Shown here: positions 40,505-52,368 of the stretch, piece by piece
Layout of the letters: each line of letters begins with the position of its first letter
How positions within the stretch are numbered: position 1 is the first letter of the stretch
From: Fasciola hepatica
Taxonomy: Eukaryota > Platyhelminthes > Trematoda > Plagiorchiida > Fasciolidae
Length of the DNA: 64,000 nucleotides
Reading direction: 5' to 3'
Assembly: GCA_948099385.1 (NCBI GenBank)
Contig: CANUEZ040000013.1
Coordinates: forward strand, 434,001-498,000
Made by a program: the position numbers and the translations under genes
The notes under the pieces: model-generated
What the model saw: only the letters and a program-made list of their open reading frames with translations
Told to the model about the DNA's origin: nothing
Databases searched by the model: none

Positions 40505-42844
40505 CCTTATGCGCGACAGCGTTGCACTGCTCCGACCATTTGAAGTCACTTTTTATGATGATCCCCAGGTCTTTAGCCCTACTGACTGTCTCTACGGTGA
40601 ACAGCCCTTGATCATTAACGACAGTTAGGCTCTCTGATGCCCTTGACAACAAATGGCTTTTTGAGCTTTCAGAGGTAAGTCCCATTTGTATGCCCAGTTC
40701 AGGACGGTACCTATTTCCCTGCCCAAGTCCGCCCTACCTTTTGATCCAGCAATCTCCACATCATCGGCAAAAATAAAGCTGGGCGATTGAAGAGTGGATG
40801 CCAGGTCAATAATAAATAACAAGAATAGGGCCGGGCCTAGTACGGATCCCTGAGGTACACCACTGGTGACATTCACCAGACTGGAGCACCTGTCAGCCAC
40901 CTTGACGTAAAACGTCCTGCCGGAGAGGAAGTCCCCCAGCCACCTAAATACCGGCCCACCTATGCCGAAAGTCTCCATCTTGCATAGCAGAAGGCGATGA
41001 TTAACGGAGTCCAACACCTTGCTAAAGTCGAGGTAGCACACCTCAACCTCCTTACCTCCGTCTAGTCGTTGAGTTACTCCATATAAGAAGCACAGGGGAT
41101 TGGTCAGACAAGATCTATTTTTCAGGAATCCATGCTGCGCCGGACTTAACATGGGGTGCTTCAGTAAGCGCTGGCAGATGTGGGCACGGATGATCTTCTC
41201 GAAGACTTTACATGGGATGCTAGTTAAGCCTACAGGCCTGCAGTTCTGCACAGCATACTAAGGCCCACTTTTATATATTTCCACGACTGCCGCGACTTTC
41301 CAGTCCTGAGGCAGCTTACCCTGGTCCAACGTGGATCTGTACAGACTGCATACCGATGGAGCTATGACATCCGCCAACGGCTTGATGATAGCTGGATGAA
41401 TGCCATCTGGGCCCGCTGACTTGTGGCTGTTTAACTCCTGTAGGTACTTACTCACGCTTTCTTCTGAGAAGTCTAGCTCGTTTAACTGAGGAGAAGGATG
41501 AACCAGAGTCAAATCTACTCGTACCCCACTATCTATTCTATGTACACTACCAAAGTATTCCCCCAGGGTGTCTGCTTTGCCCTGGTCATCGGTGACAATA
41601 TCATAGTCTCTAGTGGATAGCGGACCTACGGCTTTTTTTGTTGAGCCTTTAGGCTGTACATAGCTGTAGAATTTTTTCGGCTGTTGTCTTACAGACTGAG
41701 CCAGTTTGAGTTCAAATTCCCGCTTGGAAGTTCTCAAAAGGCTTACCGTCTCGTTTCTTAGCTTCGTATAGCGGTTCCAGGCTAGCTGACTGCCGGAAGC
41801 TTTGTACTGGTTCCAGCAGTGGTTTCTACGTCTGATGGTCCTGGCTATTGCAGCCTTCCACCACATGGGCTTGCCCTCCCCACTCCTTCGTTTTAAGGGT
41901 GCGAACTCTTCCTGTAGGGCAGTCAGAAATCCCTTTATTGTCTGCCAGCGCTCCTCGACAGTAGCCTCCTCTGTCATGTCCCAGGTCAAGCCCATCGCCT
42001 TACTACGAAGCCTATCTATGTCCATACTACCGAAATATCTGACCAGCCTTGAAGGTATCTTGGGTTGCTGCATGCATAGGACTATTTTGACACACACGTA
42101 GTCACTCTTGCCCAGCGGTGCACGATAATGCAGTCCAGACACATCGTTAGGGAAGTTCGTTATAGCTAGATCCAGCAAGGATGGAACGCATCCAGTCCTA
42201 TATTTGGTATCCTCCCTATTATGCTGGTGCAACGCATTGGCATGCAGCCATTCTAAGTAGGTTTTCTCCTCCGATCCCGGCACGCAGACCTCAGCCACCC
42301 AGTCGATGTGCGGGAGATTGAAGTCACCCACTATGAGGGTCTTTTGTGCGTCCTTAACTAGTTTAGTCAAAGTCAGCAGTAAACAAACGTCCTCTTCGTG
42401 GTTTGTGCCTGGTGCCCTGTAGACACAGACAACGTTAACCCTTCTGCCTGGAAGGATGATCGTAAGGGCGCATAACTGGATATTACGAGTGCACATCTTG
42501 GTCTGAGGCTCAAGGTGGTTTGTACCTGACCTAACGAGGATGGCTACTCCACCACCAAGGCGATCCTGTTCTCGATCCTGCCTATAGACTGCAAAACCGT
42601 TACTTATTAGGCCTGTCACAAGGTCTTCCTCAGGCAGGTTACCTCCCGAGGCTAGACCGCCAGGCCTTACTCTATGCTCGTCTGGCACAATCTGGTATCT
42701 GATCTTAGTAATTTGAGCCACTATTGCTGCCCTCGCCAGCAGTTTATCCGGAGTGGACTCATCAGCGAACTCCACTAGGATTGGTCTCGCACGAGGTTCG
42801 CCTTTGATCCCCAGTGGTGTCTTCCATATCCCCACTCTGTGCAT
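40505..42844 (-). pseudogene. LINE-B ORF1 tail fused to endonuclease and reverse transcriptase
   Basis: From 42844 the frame starts with the end of ORF1 (RPILVEFADESTPDKLLARA) and passes at about 42610 into an endonuclease that lacks its N-terminal third. The N and ETWL catalytic blocks are missing, and it enters at NGFAVYRQDRE, then GGGVAILVRSG, VYRAPG, VGDFNLPHIDW, SLLDLAITN and GKSDYV, where the catalytic His is Tyr. Reverse transcriptase follows: HKSAGPDGIHPAIIKPLAD, an in-frame TAG at 41260-41258, NCRPVGLTSIPCKVFEKIIR, DFSKVLDSVNHR, SGVPQGSVLGPALFL, and FADD intact near 40765. A one-base loss in an A-run near 40658 shifts the frame; the other frame continues (SHLLSRASESLTVVND, RAKDLGIIIKSDFKWSEQ) to the BEL-2 junction. 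Confidence 0.9.
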
Positions 42845-43557
42845 CCTTTTTAGAGTAGTAGGGTACGGAACACCTGCGATTCGCAGTATGTCGCAGACCC
42901 TCCTCCTGTCTATGTCCCTTCTGGCCTTCGATTTCCTTATAAAGGGCTTTCCTGGTTTAGGATCAGAAGCCTGTGGCTTAAGACCCTGCCCATCGACAAG
43001 ATCTGCCTCTGCAGGTCCTTCACCTTGTTTTCAAATACAAGAAAAACAGGGTCATCCACCCTAGCCAACCCATCGTTCGCTCTATTACAGTTGCCCTTCT
43101 TTTTGACCTGCCTCGCTCTTCTCGGCTTCTGCTCCGTTCACTGGTCCCCGTCGGTCTGCTTTAAAGTAGTCGAGGCAACGACCGCCTGGCAAGCCCTCGG
43201 AACTGGTCTATTCGCTTTGATGACTGTCCTCTCAGGTTTGGATACTACTTTCGCAAACGACTGACTACAACCTTCTTGCGGTGGTTTGGGGCTTACGACT
43301 GAGTTACCACTTGGTGGGCGTCGGTCCTGCCCTTTGGCTTGCAGTTTAAAAGCCAGACTGGCCGCCTCCTTGCAAGGGGCACAGACCCATTCAGCCCATG
43401 GATTCTGTTTATAAAGGACATAGATGCCCTTTGCTATTTCTGAACACCTTGAGTGAGCCCATCTCTTGCACACCTCGCGCTCTATGCCATTTACCACACG
43501 TTTTCCGCACTTGGGTGCGAGACACGGGTCAGAAACGCGTGTCATATCGAAAGCCAC
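42600..43557 (-). pseudogene. LINE-B ORF1 (zinc-finger and RNA-binding) remnant
   Basis: The minus-strand frame from 43557 starts MAFDMTRVSD and has a PHD-like Cys/His arrangement (CLAPKCGKRV, CKRWAHSRC, WVCAPC). A TGA at 43140-43138 interrupts it. The same phase stays open to about 42940 with a coiled-coil-like ENKVKDLQRQIL. A frameshift near 43010 then leads to a frame with KARRDIDRRRVCDILRIAGV, LKRMHRVGIWKT and RARPILVEF, which resembles the ORF1 RNA-binding region of CR1-type LINEs. ORF1 proteins with a PHD-like finger are known in CR1-type elements. The gene runs without a break into the truncated endonuclease, an artefact of a deletion. Confidence 0.75.
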
Positions 43558-43870
43558 AAAAACGAGAGCGAAAGAAACTCAAGCGCTCTTTACCCAAACA
43601 CAAAATACGCACTCTGACACTAGCAGGTAAAGACCGCAAACACAGAAAAAAAAGAAAAACTAGAAGCGAGAAAAGATCGCTTTAAAAAACACCAAACACT
43701 GCTCGGCAATACTACAAGGAGAATAAAAATATTCGCCAGATAAAGCGCACCTTAAATGCAACTATGATAAGCTCAGTATTGTGAATTAAACTAGGTTAAT
43801 TCGCAAAACTATTCAAAAACTCAATTTAAAGACGAGAGCACTACGAATTCAAACCGCGCGGCACTCACCG
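43558..43870 (-). other. Probable LINE-B 5' region
   Basis: Purine/adenine-rich upstream segment. No motif assigned. The 5' end of the LINE is not defined; sequence character changes near 43860. Confidence 0.4.
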
Positions 43871-46704
43871 AGGTGGTTGACTGTAGTCCAGTGCATTATA
43901 AAGCTTTGGGGACACCTTGTCCTGAGGAGCAGGTTACATTTTGTAGGTTCATCGTGGTTAAGGATATGCGTAGAAGGTTCGGTTTTTTGTCGTACTTAGC
44001 CATCACAGAGAGAGGTAGGATATTCTAGTGGGTGCTCAGTGTGGTAAAGTCTGAAGACAAGGTAGCACTCAATAGGTTTTATCAGTCAATGGAAGTCGAA
44101 TTGCTGGAGCGTCCCAGTGCATGGAAGACTCTTGGGTGCCGTATATGACTACATGTGCTGCACATGCGACCCGGTAGTGCTTGCCTAGCGGCAAATACGC
44201 CACTTATAAGGTGGGAACTGAGAACGGGCATTCTAAACCGTTCTGCGTCTTAGGTCATCGATATATAGTTTTTTAAAGAAAACTCTAGAAGGCACTGTGT
44301 CCCCAATGAAAGTTCGTAGGTTTTGAAAGATTTTCTTAAGGGCTCCAAAAGTTCTTGGATGGACGCAGGCCGCCTCATGTAGAATAGCTGCCTACGCAAT
44401 TGGTGTGCATTACTCCATCAGGTGCGGCATATGTAGCAATAATTTCCAAAGGTTGCAGATTCGGAAACCCAAAGTGTACTGTTCTTTCAGTTGTCAGTGG
44501 GCTCTGCTTCGTCTGCACTCGCTAGGGGCAGCGAAAGAAACAGAACTTCCCTTCGGGGGCAAACCTGGGCCTTCTGAAATTGCCGGTATCGGGAACACAG
44601 TTTCCCATTTCCGAGCCCAAATTCAGTTGTAAGCACAGAAAGTTAACCATGACTCACAAAACGTTTGGTTGGCAAGCACTGAGGGAGCTCTAAAGGATTT
44701 TGGGGTAGTTATTAGCAATATGGGTGACGACAAGCTCAAGCATATGATAGAACTCCCCCACAGTCTTTCTCGTGGGCTAGCTCATCTTCCCATTTCACGG
44801 TACAACTTACAGGAAGTTCCTAAGCCCACGGGAAGTATCGAGGTAAACTCGAATAGATGTTCTTCTTGTTTCCAGTAAAATCACTTTCTAGTGGTAGTTC
44901 ATTAGTAGCTAGTATTAGCAGCAGAAAATCATGGTCTAGACGAAAATTAGCCTTAGCCGTTTGGAAAGCGGCCGATGAAGAAGTCGTTATCGTAGGGAAC
45001 CCACTGCAAGCCTTGGATTTCCGTCGGTTGCCCATCAACACCTTAACAACATCCAGATCGAAAAGCAAGCTGCGATGCGTGATCCAACGGCCTCACCGAT
45101 TACGCCCATTCCCGATGGGCGGGCTTCAGAAAGGACGACAAGTAGCAGCGGGAAAGTTGTCTGGCTCCATGATGAACGCGGAGGACAACGTGACTGTTTA
45201 CATGGTCCCTATGGGGCCGCCACATCTTGATTACCTAGTTGCTTCCATGAAGTTCGTTGTTACCTTATTAATTCTCCTGCACATGAGTCTTATTTCACGT
45301 GCACGACCGTGAGTATATCAGCTTTGTGTAGGGGTGATCATTTGCTCGAGTACTCCTTCGCGTGAAAAAATTGGATGGGTACGGAGCATAGAGAACTTCG
45401 TACTTTCTTAAACGCTTAGTGAAGATGGACTGAGGTTCGACTGCTTCACGGGATGGAAGGCAAATGGCTCTCGATTCCAACAGCTAGCCACTTAAAGTAA
45501 TTTACAATAACCATATACGGAAAGCGTTGTCAGCAGAAACATGGTTCTTTTTTAGGTTCAGACCAAATGGCAAATCAATGGGTTCAGTGGTCCTTTGATG
45601 CAAGAGACTTTGATGAGAGCTAATAGAGGGGGACGTAAATGTGGTTAAATTCCCCCCCCCAAAAAAAAAAACTGGTCTTGGTCATTCAGTGTCATAGCGC
45701 AGGTGTTCTGGAACCAATCGTGGAAAGTGTTATAATAAGGGACCTGAGACAACTTGTATCTGCCGAAAGTCAGTCCATTAGCCGCAACACCGTGGGAGCT
45801 ATGATCCAATATAGTACATAAATATATGGTACATATGGCATTGCTCAATGAAAACGGTGAACGGAAAATCCGAGGCACAGTGAATGACAGACGCCGGTCA
45901 ATAAACTGGCCTTGGTTCTATCATAAATCACGGACACCTGCTCCATTTCTGCCAATGACTTGCGTAACCACACATGCAAACTGTGCGCCCGCGGGCATAA
46001 AACAAGACCTCATCGTGCTCCAGCAGTTATTCCTTACACTGAACTTCACTGTAGGAGATCACCTGCACTGTGGTGTCTACATCCTGCCAGAGCAAAGCCC
46101 TTGTTTCACAGGATAGTATAGATTGCTCGAAATTCGATACATACCTCATTGTTCACATCTTCCAATTGCCCACCCCACGGCTCTTTACCAAAAGTGGTCG
46201 GCTTTTCATGAAGATAAGTCTTTCAGACTGTCATTCTAAAAGGTTTCTAGGATACATTCCAATGTTCCTAATCACCTCACATATTTTTAGCCATTGCCAG
46301 ATATAAACTCGTTCAGCGTCACATATTCAAGAACGCCATGGTACTTACGCATAACGGTGTGCGTAAACCGTGGCCACAATACTGTTGTAAGGTTGGTTGG
46401 ACCTTACTTAGCGGTTTCCTTAGTAAACGCGTGCTTCGGTCCTCTGTACTGCGAGGACCACCTGCACGTTACTCTAATGTGCGGTACTGCACAAATATGT
46501 TAACCAGAACAGTATTCTCCACGACCCGTGAGAACGAGAAGGCGATTAAGAGAGAGATAGTGGTTAGCGTGTATTTGGGAGCGTGCGTGAGAGCTAGCGC
46601 AAAAGTAACGGTCAAATAGCAACTGCGCTTGGCAGTCAGCGTTCGGTTAAACAATAAACGTGGTAAAAGTATGAACGGAGGTGGCCACCGATACAGTTCT
46701 AGTT
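43871..46704. other. Unassigned interval
   Basis: No domain recognised on either strand. Frames such as 44857-45312 (plus) and its antisense 45068-44820 lack known motifs. A C10A12-like homopolymer pair lies at 45651-45672. The rightmost 400 bp, next to the Gypsy pol remnant, might include upstream parts of that element (gag, protease or LTR), but I could not show it. Confidence 0.4.
45651..45672. repeat. Poly-C/poly-A homopolymer tract
   Basis: About ten C followed directly by about twelve A. Low complexity, a likely length-variable site. Confidence 0.85.
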
Positions 46705-49070
46705 AGTACCCTGTTCCAAGTATTCGGGCATTACTGCCAACCTCAGTGGTGCTTGTGCCTTCTCGAAAGCAGATCTGGTTCGTGCCTATCAGCAGATTCC
46801 CACTGCAGACGAGGGTAAACCTAAGACAACTTTGCCGACATCCTTTGGTCTCCGCGAATTTCTACGAATAACATTTAGTTTGCCAAACGTTGCTCAAGCC
46901 CCTCAGCGTTTTAGTGACCAGTTTACCGGAGGTTCACATCTTGTTTCCGCCTATACGGATGACACGTTTGTGGTCTGTGAATCTAGAGATGTATGCAGGC
47001 AGCATCTTCATCAGTTTTTTACGAGTTTGGCCGTATATGGTATGACTGTATATGAAGGCAAAGTATTTTTGGCCAACAAATAGCCTAGTTTTAGGCCAGT
47101 TGAGTGATGAAGGTGGTATTTGACCCTTGGAGGAGAAGGTGCAGGCCTTTCGTGACTCTTCCCTGTGAGCTGCTTAAGCGGCCGTTCGTCCGTTCAACGG
47201 TACGTGCTTTTCATCCTAAACTTTGCCCACCTAATTAAGCCTTTACCACATTCACCCCGGGTCACTGAGGACGGCCCCGTAGAATTGCCCGAGGAGGCTA
47301 AAGTTGCTTCTGATATAATAAAAGACTCCTTGGCTTCCGCCAATTTGCTGGCCCATTTTGACGCTGAAGCCCAGTTCGGTGTAGTTGCCGATGCCTCTGA
47401 CAGAGCGATAGGGGGCTCTATCCAGCGGGGTCCGCATCTCAGTGGAAACTACTGGGTTTTACTCTCGTCATCTACCATCAGCTATTACTGAGTATTCTAC
47501 GTTTGGTCAGTAACTACTTGCTAATTACGGTGCCGTTAAACACTTCCGACATATTGCTGAAGACAGAAGGTTCATCATTACTGATCTTAAGCCATTAAGG
47601 TATGCTTTTTACAGCCAAACTGGTAAAGACTCTCCACGAGAGATGCGTCACCTAGACTTCTTACAGCAGCTTTCTTGTGATGTTCGTCACATTTCTGGCA
47701 CCAACAAACTGGTGGGGAAGCTGTTTCTCGAGTAGACACTATTTTTATCAAGCCACGGGTCACAGACCTCGAAGCTTTGGCTGCAGCCCAAAGCTCAGGG
47801 ATAGATTTCACAGATCCAAACCAGATGGCGCCACTCAATCTTTCGGAGTTTCCTTTAGCCACCTTCTTGGAATTGGTTATATGGCACAACTTTGCCACAC
47901 CCAAGTCCCATCGTACCCACGTCTTGGAGCCGCACAATTTTCGACGTTGTACATAATTTAGCCCATCTTGGCATAAGAGCCACCATCAAGCTAGCTGCAG
48001 AAAGGTGCATCTGGCACGGCAGGCCAAAGGATTTCGGTAGTCGTGTTCGTCCATGCCTACGGTGCCAATGGTTGAAGGCAAGCAGGCATACAATGGCTCC
48101 TTTAGATAACTTTCCGGTTTTCCTTAAGGCTTTTTATATCTACATAGATATCGTTGGTTCTGACCGTCCTTGTGAAGGTTTCCGCCACCTTCTTACCGCG
48201 GTCGACCGCTCCAGCCGTCGGCCAGAAGTTGTCATCGTCACCAAGGCAGAGACAGAAATCGTAACAGCCGCCTCCATAGAATGTTGGGTTTCTTTATATG
48301 GTTGCCCTGCAAAGGTGAGTACTGATGGCGGCTCACAATTTGAGTCGTGCTTCTTCGGAGATACTCCGCGTACGATAGGCTGGCACCGTTCTCGTACGAC
48401 TGTACATCACCATGCAGCCAACGGCGTAGTTGAGCCTTTTCATCGCCAGCTCAAAGCTTCACTCACCGCCGCCGACCGCTCTAACTGGTTGCAGTCACTT
48501 CCAGTTGTTCTGTTGGTTTTGCATTCCGCTCATAAGCCTGATTTTGCTTGTCAGCTGCAAAAATAGCTCTGTCAAACACTTAGGTTACCCCGGGATTACT
48601 TTGATGTACGCAACATTGGTGAAGACGGTCGTACTCCACGTGCCCAACGGTTGTCTGCGCAGATGCACTACATGTAAACGCATTCGTCGAGACCGCGGTC
48701 TCGATCGACCTACATTCGGCCAGAACTCTCCACTTCGGCCCACGTCTTCATAGGCGTGCATGGTGTCCCTACAACAGCCTTGCGAAGGTCCATCTAAGGT
48801 GCTGGGGGACGCGATTGAGCTCAACTCACTGACCGGAACGGTGAACGTGAAACTATACCTATCGACGCTCCTAAAGTTGCATGTCTTGACGATTTTCTAG
48901 AGGGGGTTGCATCGCTCAACAATAGAGCTTCAGTGGTTCCGTCACTCGTCACTGTAAACACCACCCCTACGCCGAGCAGACGAAAAAACTGCTGAACTGC
49001 AGCAAACGAAGCGATCTGGCAGCTACTTGCATTGATAAAGCATGGACTCACCGGGGTAAGTTCTTTTCAT
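46705..49070 (+). pseudogene. Gypsy LTR retrotransposon pol remnant (CsRn1-like)
   Basis: Reverse transcriptase: CAFSKADLVRAYQQIPTADE just before 46832, then PTSFGLREFLRITFSLPNVA and the active site AYTDD at 46949-46963. RNase H: AQFGVVADASDRAIGGSI near 47365. The integrase frame 47892-48566 is open for 224 residues: VVHNLAHLGIRATIKLAAER, CLRCQWLKA, a core with DIVGSDRP, STDGGSQFES (Asp at 48323-48325) and NGVVEPFHRQLKA (Glu at 48432-48434). After that come fragments resembling the C-terminal IDAPKVACLDD and Arg-rich tail of CsRn1-type elements. Frameshifts and stops separate the blocks. CsRn1 elements are best known from trematodes, which supports a flatworm source. No LTRs identified. Confidence 0.85.
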
Positions 49071-52000
49071 TTCGTTTTTGTTCATTTTCCGTGCGCTTAC
49101 TTGTTTTATTTTGCTCTTCAGTTGAATTTACGGCACAGCAGATGGAGAGACCCTTGTGAAAATCGTGTCGGAGCGTCTCGCACAGTATATGCTATTTTTC
49201 TAGGACACCTAGGTGAGGAAATGGTGGACATTTTGTTAAGCATGCATCGGAGGAACGAGCAGATTGTGCATTGTAACATGCCCCCCTGGGCGGCTGACAG
49301 CACGTGAAATTTGCGAGGTTGATAGGAACCTGCGCGCCTAGCACCGTCAACTAGACCGAATGCCACCTCAACACTTCCCTTCTAGGGGGAAGTTGTTGGG
49401 ACAATCTGGAGATGACCAAATACGAATGCGTAAATTCGTGGCCAAAAGCTCCTATAGACAACCGTAACTAGGCAGTTTGCTTGCTGTTCGACTCCACAGG
49501 GTAGCCCAATATCCGGCTGCTTGCTGTAAGGATAATTGGATTCCGCCAATTGAAGAACATTTATGGCTGCTCTCTACGTGGGCAGTTGAGCCCTTAGCTC
49601 CTTTAGCTAGTATCGCGTCCGGTGAAGCTCTGTTACGTAAACGGAATCAACACTGTTGCAATACAAACCTCCCTTAACCTTCCCACTGACTTCTACCGAC
49701 GTATGCCTCTATAGGAACCTTTGGTTTGCTGGCCGTTCCTTAGGCCTTTCTCGGGTTCTAGATAGTTGGTGCCTGATATCCGGAGTACCCAATGTTCTTT
49801 TTTCATAAGACGTTTTTTCTGGTAGACCTTTTCCAGGACAAGCACATACTTACGGTGCTACACCGGCATTTAGCACAATCGAAGCCCTTTTTGGTAGGGT
49901 AGTTTCGTGGCACGGTTTTCGTTGCTCGATAGCCGGTTTTCTACTTCCCTATTTTGGGAGCCCATATACCCTAACCTTTTGGTACTACAGACCAAGTTGT
50001 TTCAGCCAAATAACTTTTTATTTAATTGGAAAGATAATTTATTTTGGAGTCACCTAACACATCTCGTCTGTCCTCATGCCTGCAAGGTAATCAGCTGTCC
50101 TCAATAGACGATACTGCCGGAGACTTGGAATCTTTGGGAGCTGCGGTCCGAACCCGCGAATGGTTCCACAAGTCAAAGCAATTGCCATAATCCTTTCTTT
50201 TCCAGACCGTTTTCGTGTTTGACACTCATTCTCCCAGCAGGCTCTTAAATTGAAGGCTTTCTTGCGGGCCGTCCTCTAGGAAGGGACCTTTGTATTGATC
50301 CCATCAACCCCGTCTATCCAAATGCTTGTATGTACACTTCATGCTTGCTGTGAATACAAGCTCATCTTCCATCAAAACTTTCCGAGCTCGCTACTGCCTG
50401 GTCCCTGTGCGTAGCCCTTTACCAAACAAGAGGATGGCACCTATTGGCCTTATTCTCGCCCCAGCACCCGAAGAAAGCTGATGGCCCACGCTAAGAAGTA
50501 GTCCCGTAACTGTTATTGCTCCATGTGAAAGATTTATTATAGAATTGCACCATATTGTTTACCTCGCTGCAGCCATATGAGGGCTCCTATTGTATACAAA
50601 GCAACGTTTGAAGCAAAAGCAAAGGAAAGATTTAGGCTGTGTCCCAGCATGTTTACAAAGCCAGTTCCTGGCACCAGCATCTTGATGAACATAGAACGAT
50701 CTCGGAGTCTTTGTTGAAAGATACCAATTTTCCCTCAAAACATTACAATGTTTTATACGAGCCTCAAGGCAAATGGGGGAAATATATGATTCATCAGCCA
50801 TCGTCCTGACCACAGCAGCAGAGTAAGCGGAACAATACATGTTAGCCAGGGCCTTGGATCATAGACAAACCTAGATAACACATATACGCTTTGCACATAT
50901 TACTCTGTTCTTCTACACTATATTCCATTAACCATAAGCAGAGCCTATTTCCTAAATTCCTATTATCAACGGTACCTGAGTTTTCACTGCATAGTTTAAT
51001 TCTTTCTGGATGGTCAAAATTCGTTCACCGCTGACAGTAAACTCCTTACTTCCACGGAAAAATCACGTGTTTCCTCCCCACTGCTCCCGGGGTGACTGCT
51101 GTTTAAATCCCGCATTACTATGTCCCACGTATTTTGGATGTTGTTGCAGTACCGGCATTGAAACGTTATGGGTCGAACTGGCTACACCCTTTACTAATTA
51201 AAGCTGTTTCCTCTATCTATTTCAGGAAGGAAATAGGTCAGTTCATTAGAAGACGTGGTAAAGACGGGAGGTAATTTGGTATCACATGTGAACACGATAA
51301 TGAAGAAGGTGAGCAGAAGCCGGGTTGAAACCGAACCAAGGCGAGATTGCGTCGAACATAGGTGTCGATAATACGGTCGCCATTGGTGGGTCTCACTGCG
51401 TTCTTCCCGCGGTTGGTTCGTCGTAAACTCGTTGTCGCTGCGTGTTCGAAGTCCGGCGGTGAATCCTCTGTGCTTGTTTCGTTGGAACGATAGCATCTGT
51501 GTAAATCGAGTACAGCCGTTCGCCCAGTTGCGCATTCACGTTACACTGCGCAGAACCACTGCTGCCGGTAGACCCAGAGAACTTCAGTCGTGCTTTCTGT
51601 CTATTTTATTTGCTGAGGTTAGGTTACTATATAACCGTGTTCAATACCAATCATATTAGAGGGCACGCTCCGTCAACTTTTAAGGTCGCTTTCGTCGGGG
51701 AAGTGCACGAGAAAGGACCGTGAAGTGCCAACCGCTTTTATTCTCACAGGGCCTGACTACAAAGACCTCAGGCTGGCGTGTGCCCAGGAGGTGTGTCAGG
51801 ATAGAGTCCAAACATACGGGCTTAAATATAGCCCGACTGAAGTTGTGGCACTGGTAAATGTGGAATGGTTGGGGCCGATGAATCGGTGCCCATAGAAAAT
51901 GAGATTGACGTGAAATCTTATGGTGCGACTTTTGTTTGAATGCGTGCCATAAGGATATATGGAAGTTGTGACCAGGGTCAGTACCGTCATTGGTCGGGAT

Positions 52001-52368
52001 GGCTGTTGGCTCTGCGGGCGCGGCTCTGGTCGGTAGTTCTGCGGTATTTTCCCGCCTAGGTCGCGATACGTAGAAGAATGTTTCAGATTTTGAAAGTGGT
52101 TTTCGGGTTTTTCAAAGCAAAACGTCAACGTTTTCCTATGTTCATGATAGTGCAGTTACCGTTGGCCGTATAATTCACCAAAACGAGTATCAGTTATCGT
52201 GCATGCTTGGAAGATGCGCCAAAAGTAGCACTTTCCCGCGCCCGGATTTTTGGTTTATACCGGTGCGTCAGAAGTAGCGCTTGCGGTTGCCGCGTACTCG
52301 AAACGTACAGTCAAACAAAGGATAGACAGGGTGTGATTGGCTGATCTCTATAATCACGTATATCGACA
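49071..52368. other. Unassigned interval
   Basis: About 3.3 kb with no recognised domain on either strand. It begins at a donor-like GGG|GTAAGTTC (49057-49064) just after the Gypsy remnant. A pyrimidine-rich acceptor-like CTCTATCTATTTCAG lies at about 51211-51225, but flanking frames are short. Confidence 0.45.

Larger units (their letters stand above)
32780..43870 (-). mobile_element. LINE-B (CR1-like), minus strand, interrupted by BEL-2
   Basis: One LINE read from right to left: 5' region (about 43870-43558), ORF1 (43557 to about 42600), a truncated endonuclease, reverse transcriptase to 40505, then the BEL-2 insertion (40504-33806), then the rest of the reverse transcriptase to the stop at 32836-32838 and a short 3' untranslated region. 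If BEL-2 and one CCTTA are ignored, the LINE frame continues in phase across the site. Other damage: an ORF1 stop and frameshift, a deletion joining ORF1 to the endonuclease, one nonsense codon, one A-run frameshift, and a 0.4-kb repeat tract near the C-terminus. Confidence 0.88.

Noticed and set aside
44820..45312. Overlapping 151-codon plus and 82-codon minus frames
   Set aside because: No recognisable domain on either strand and no splice or context support.
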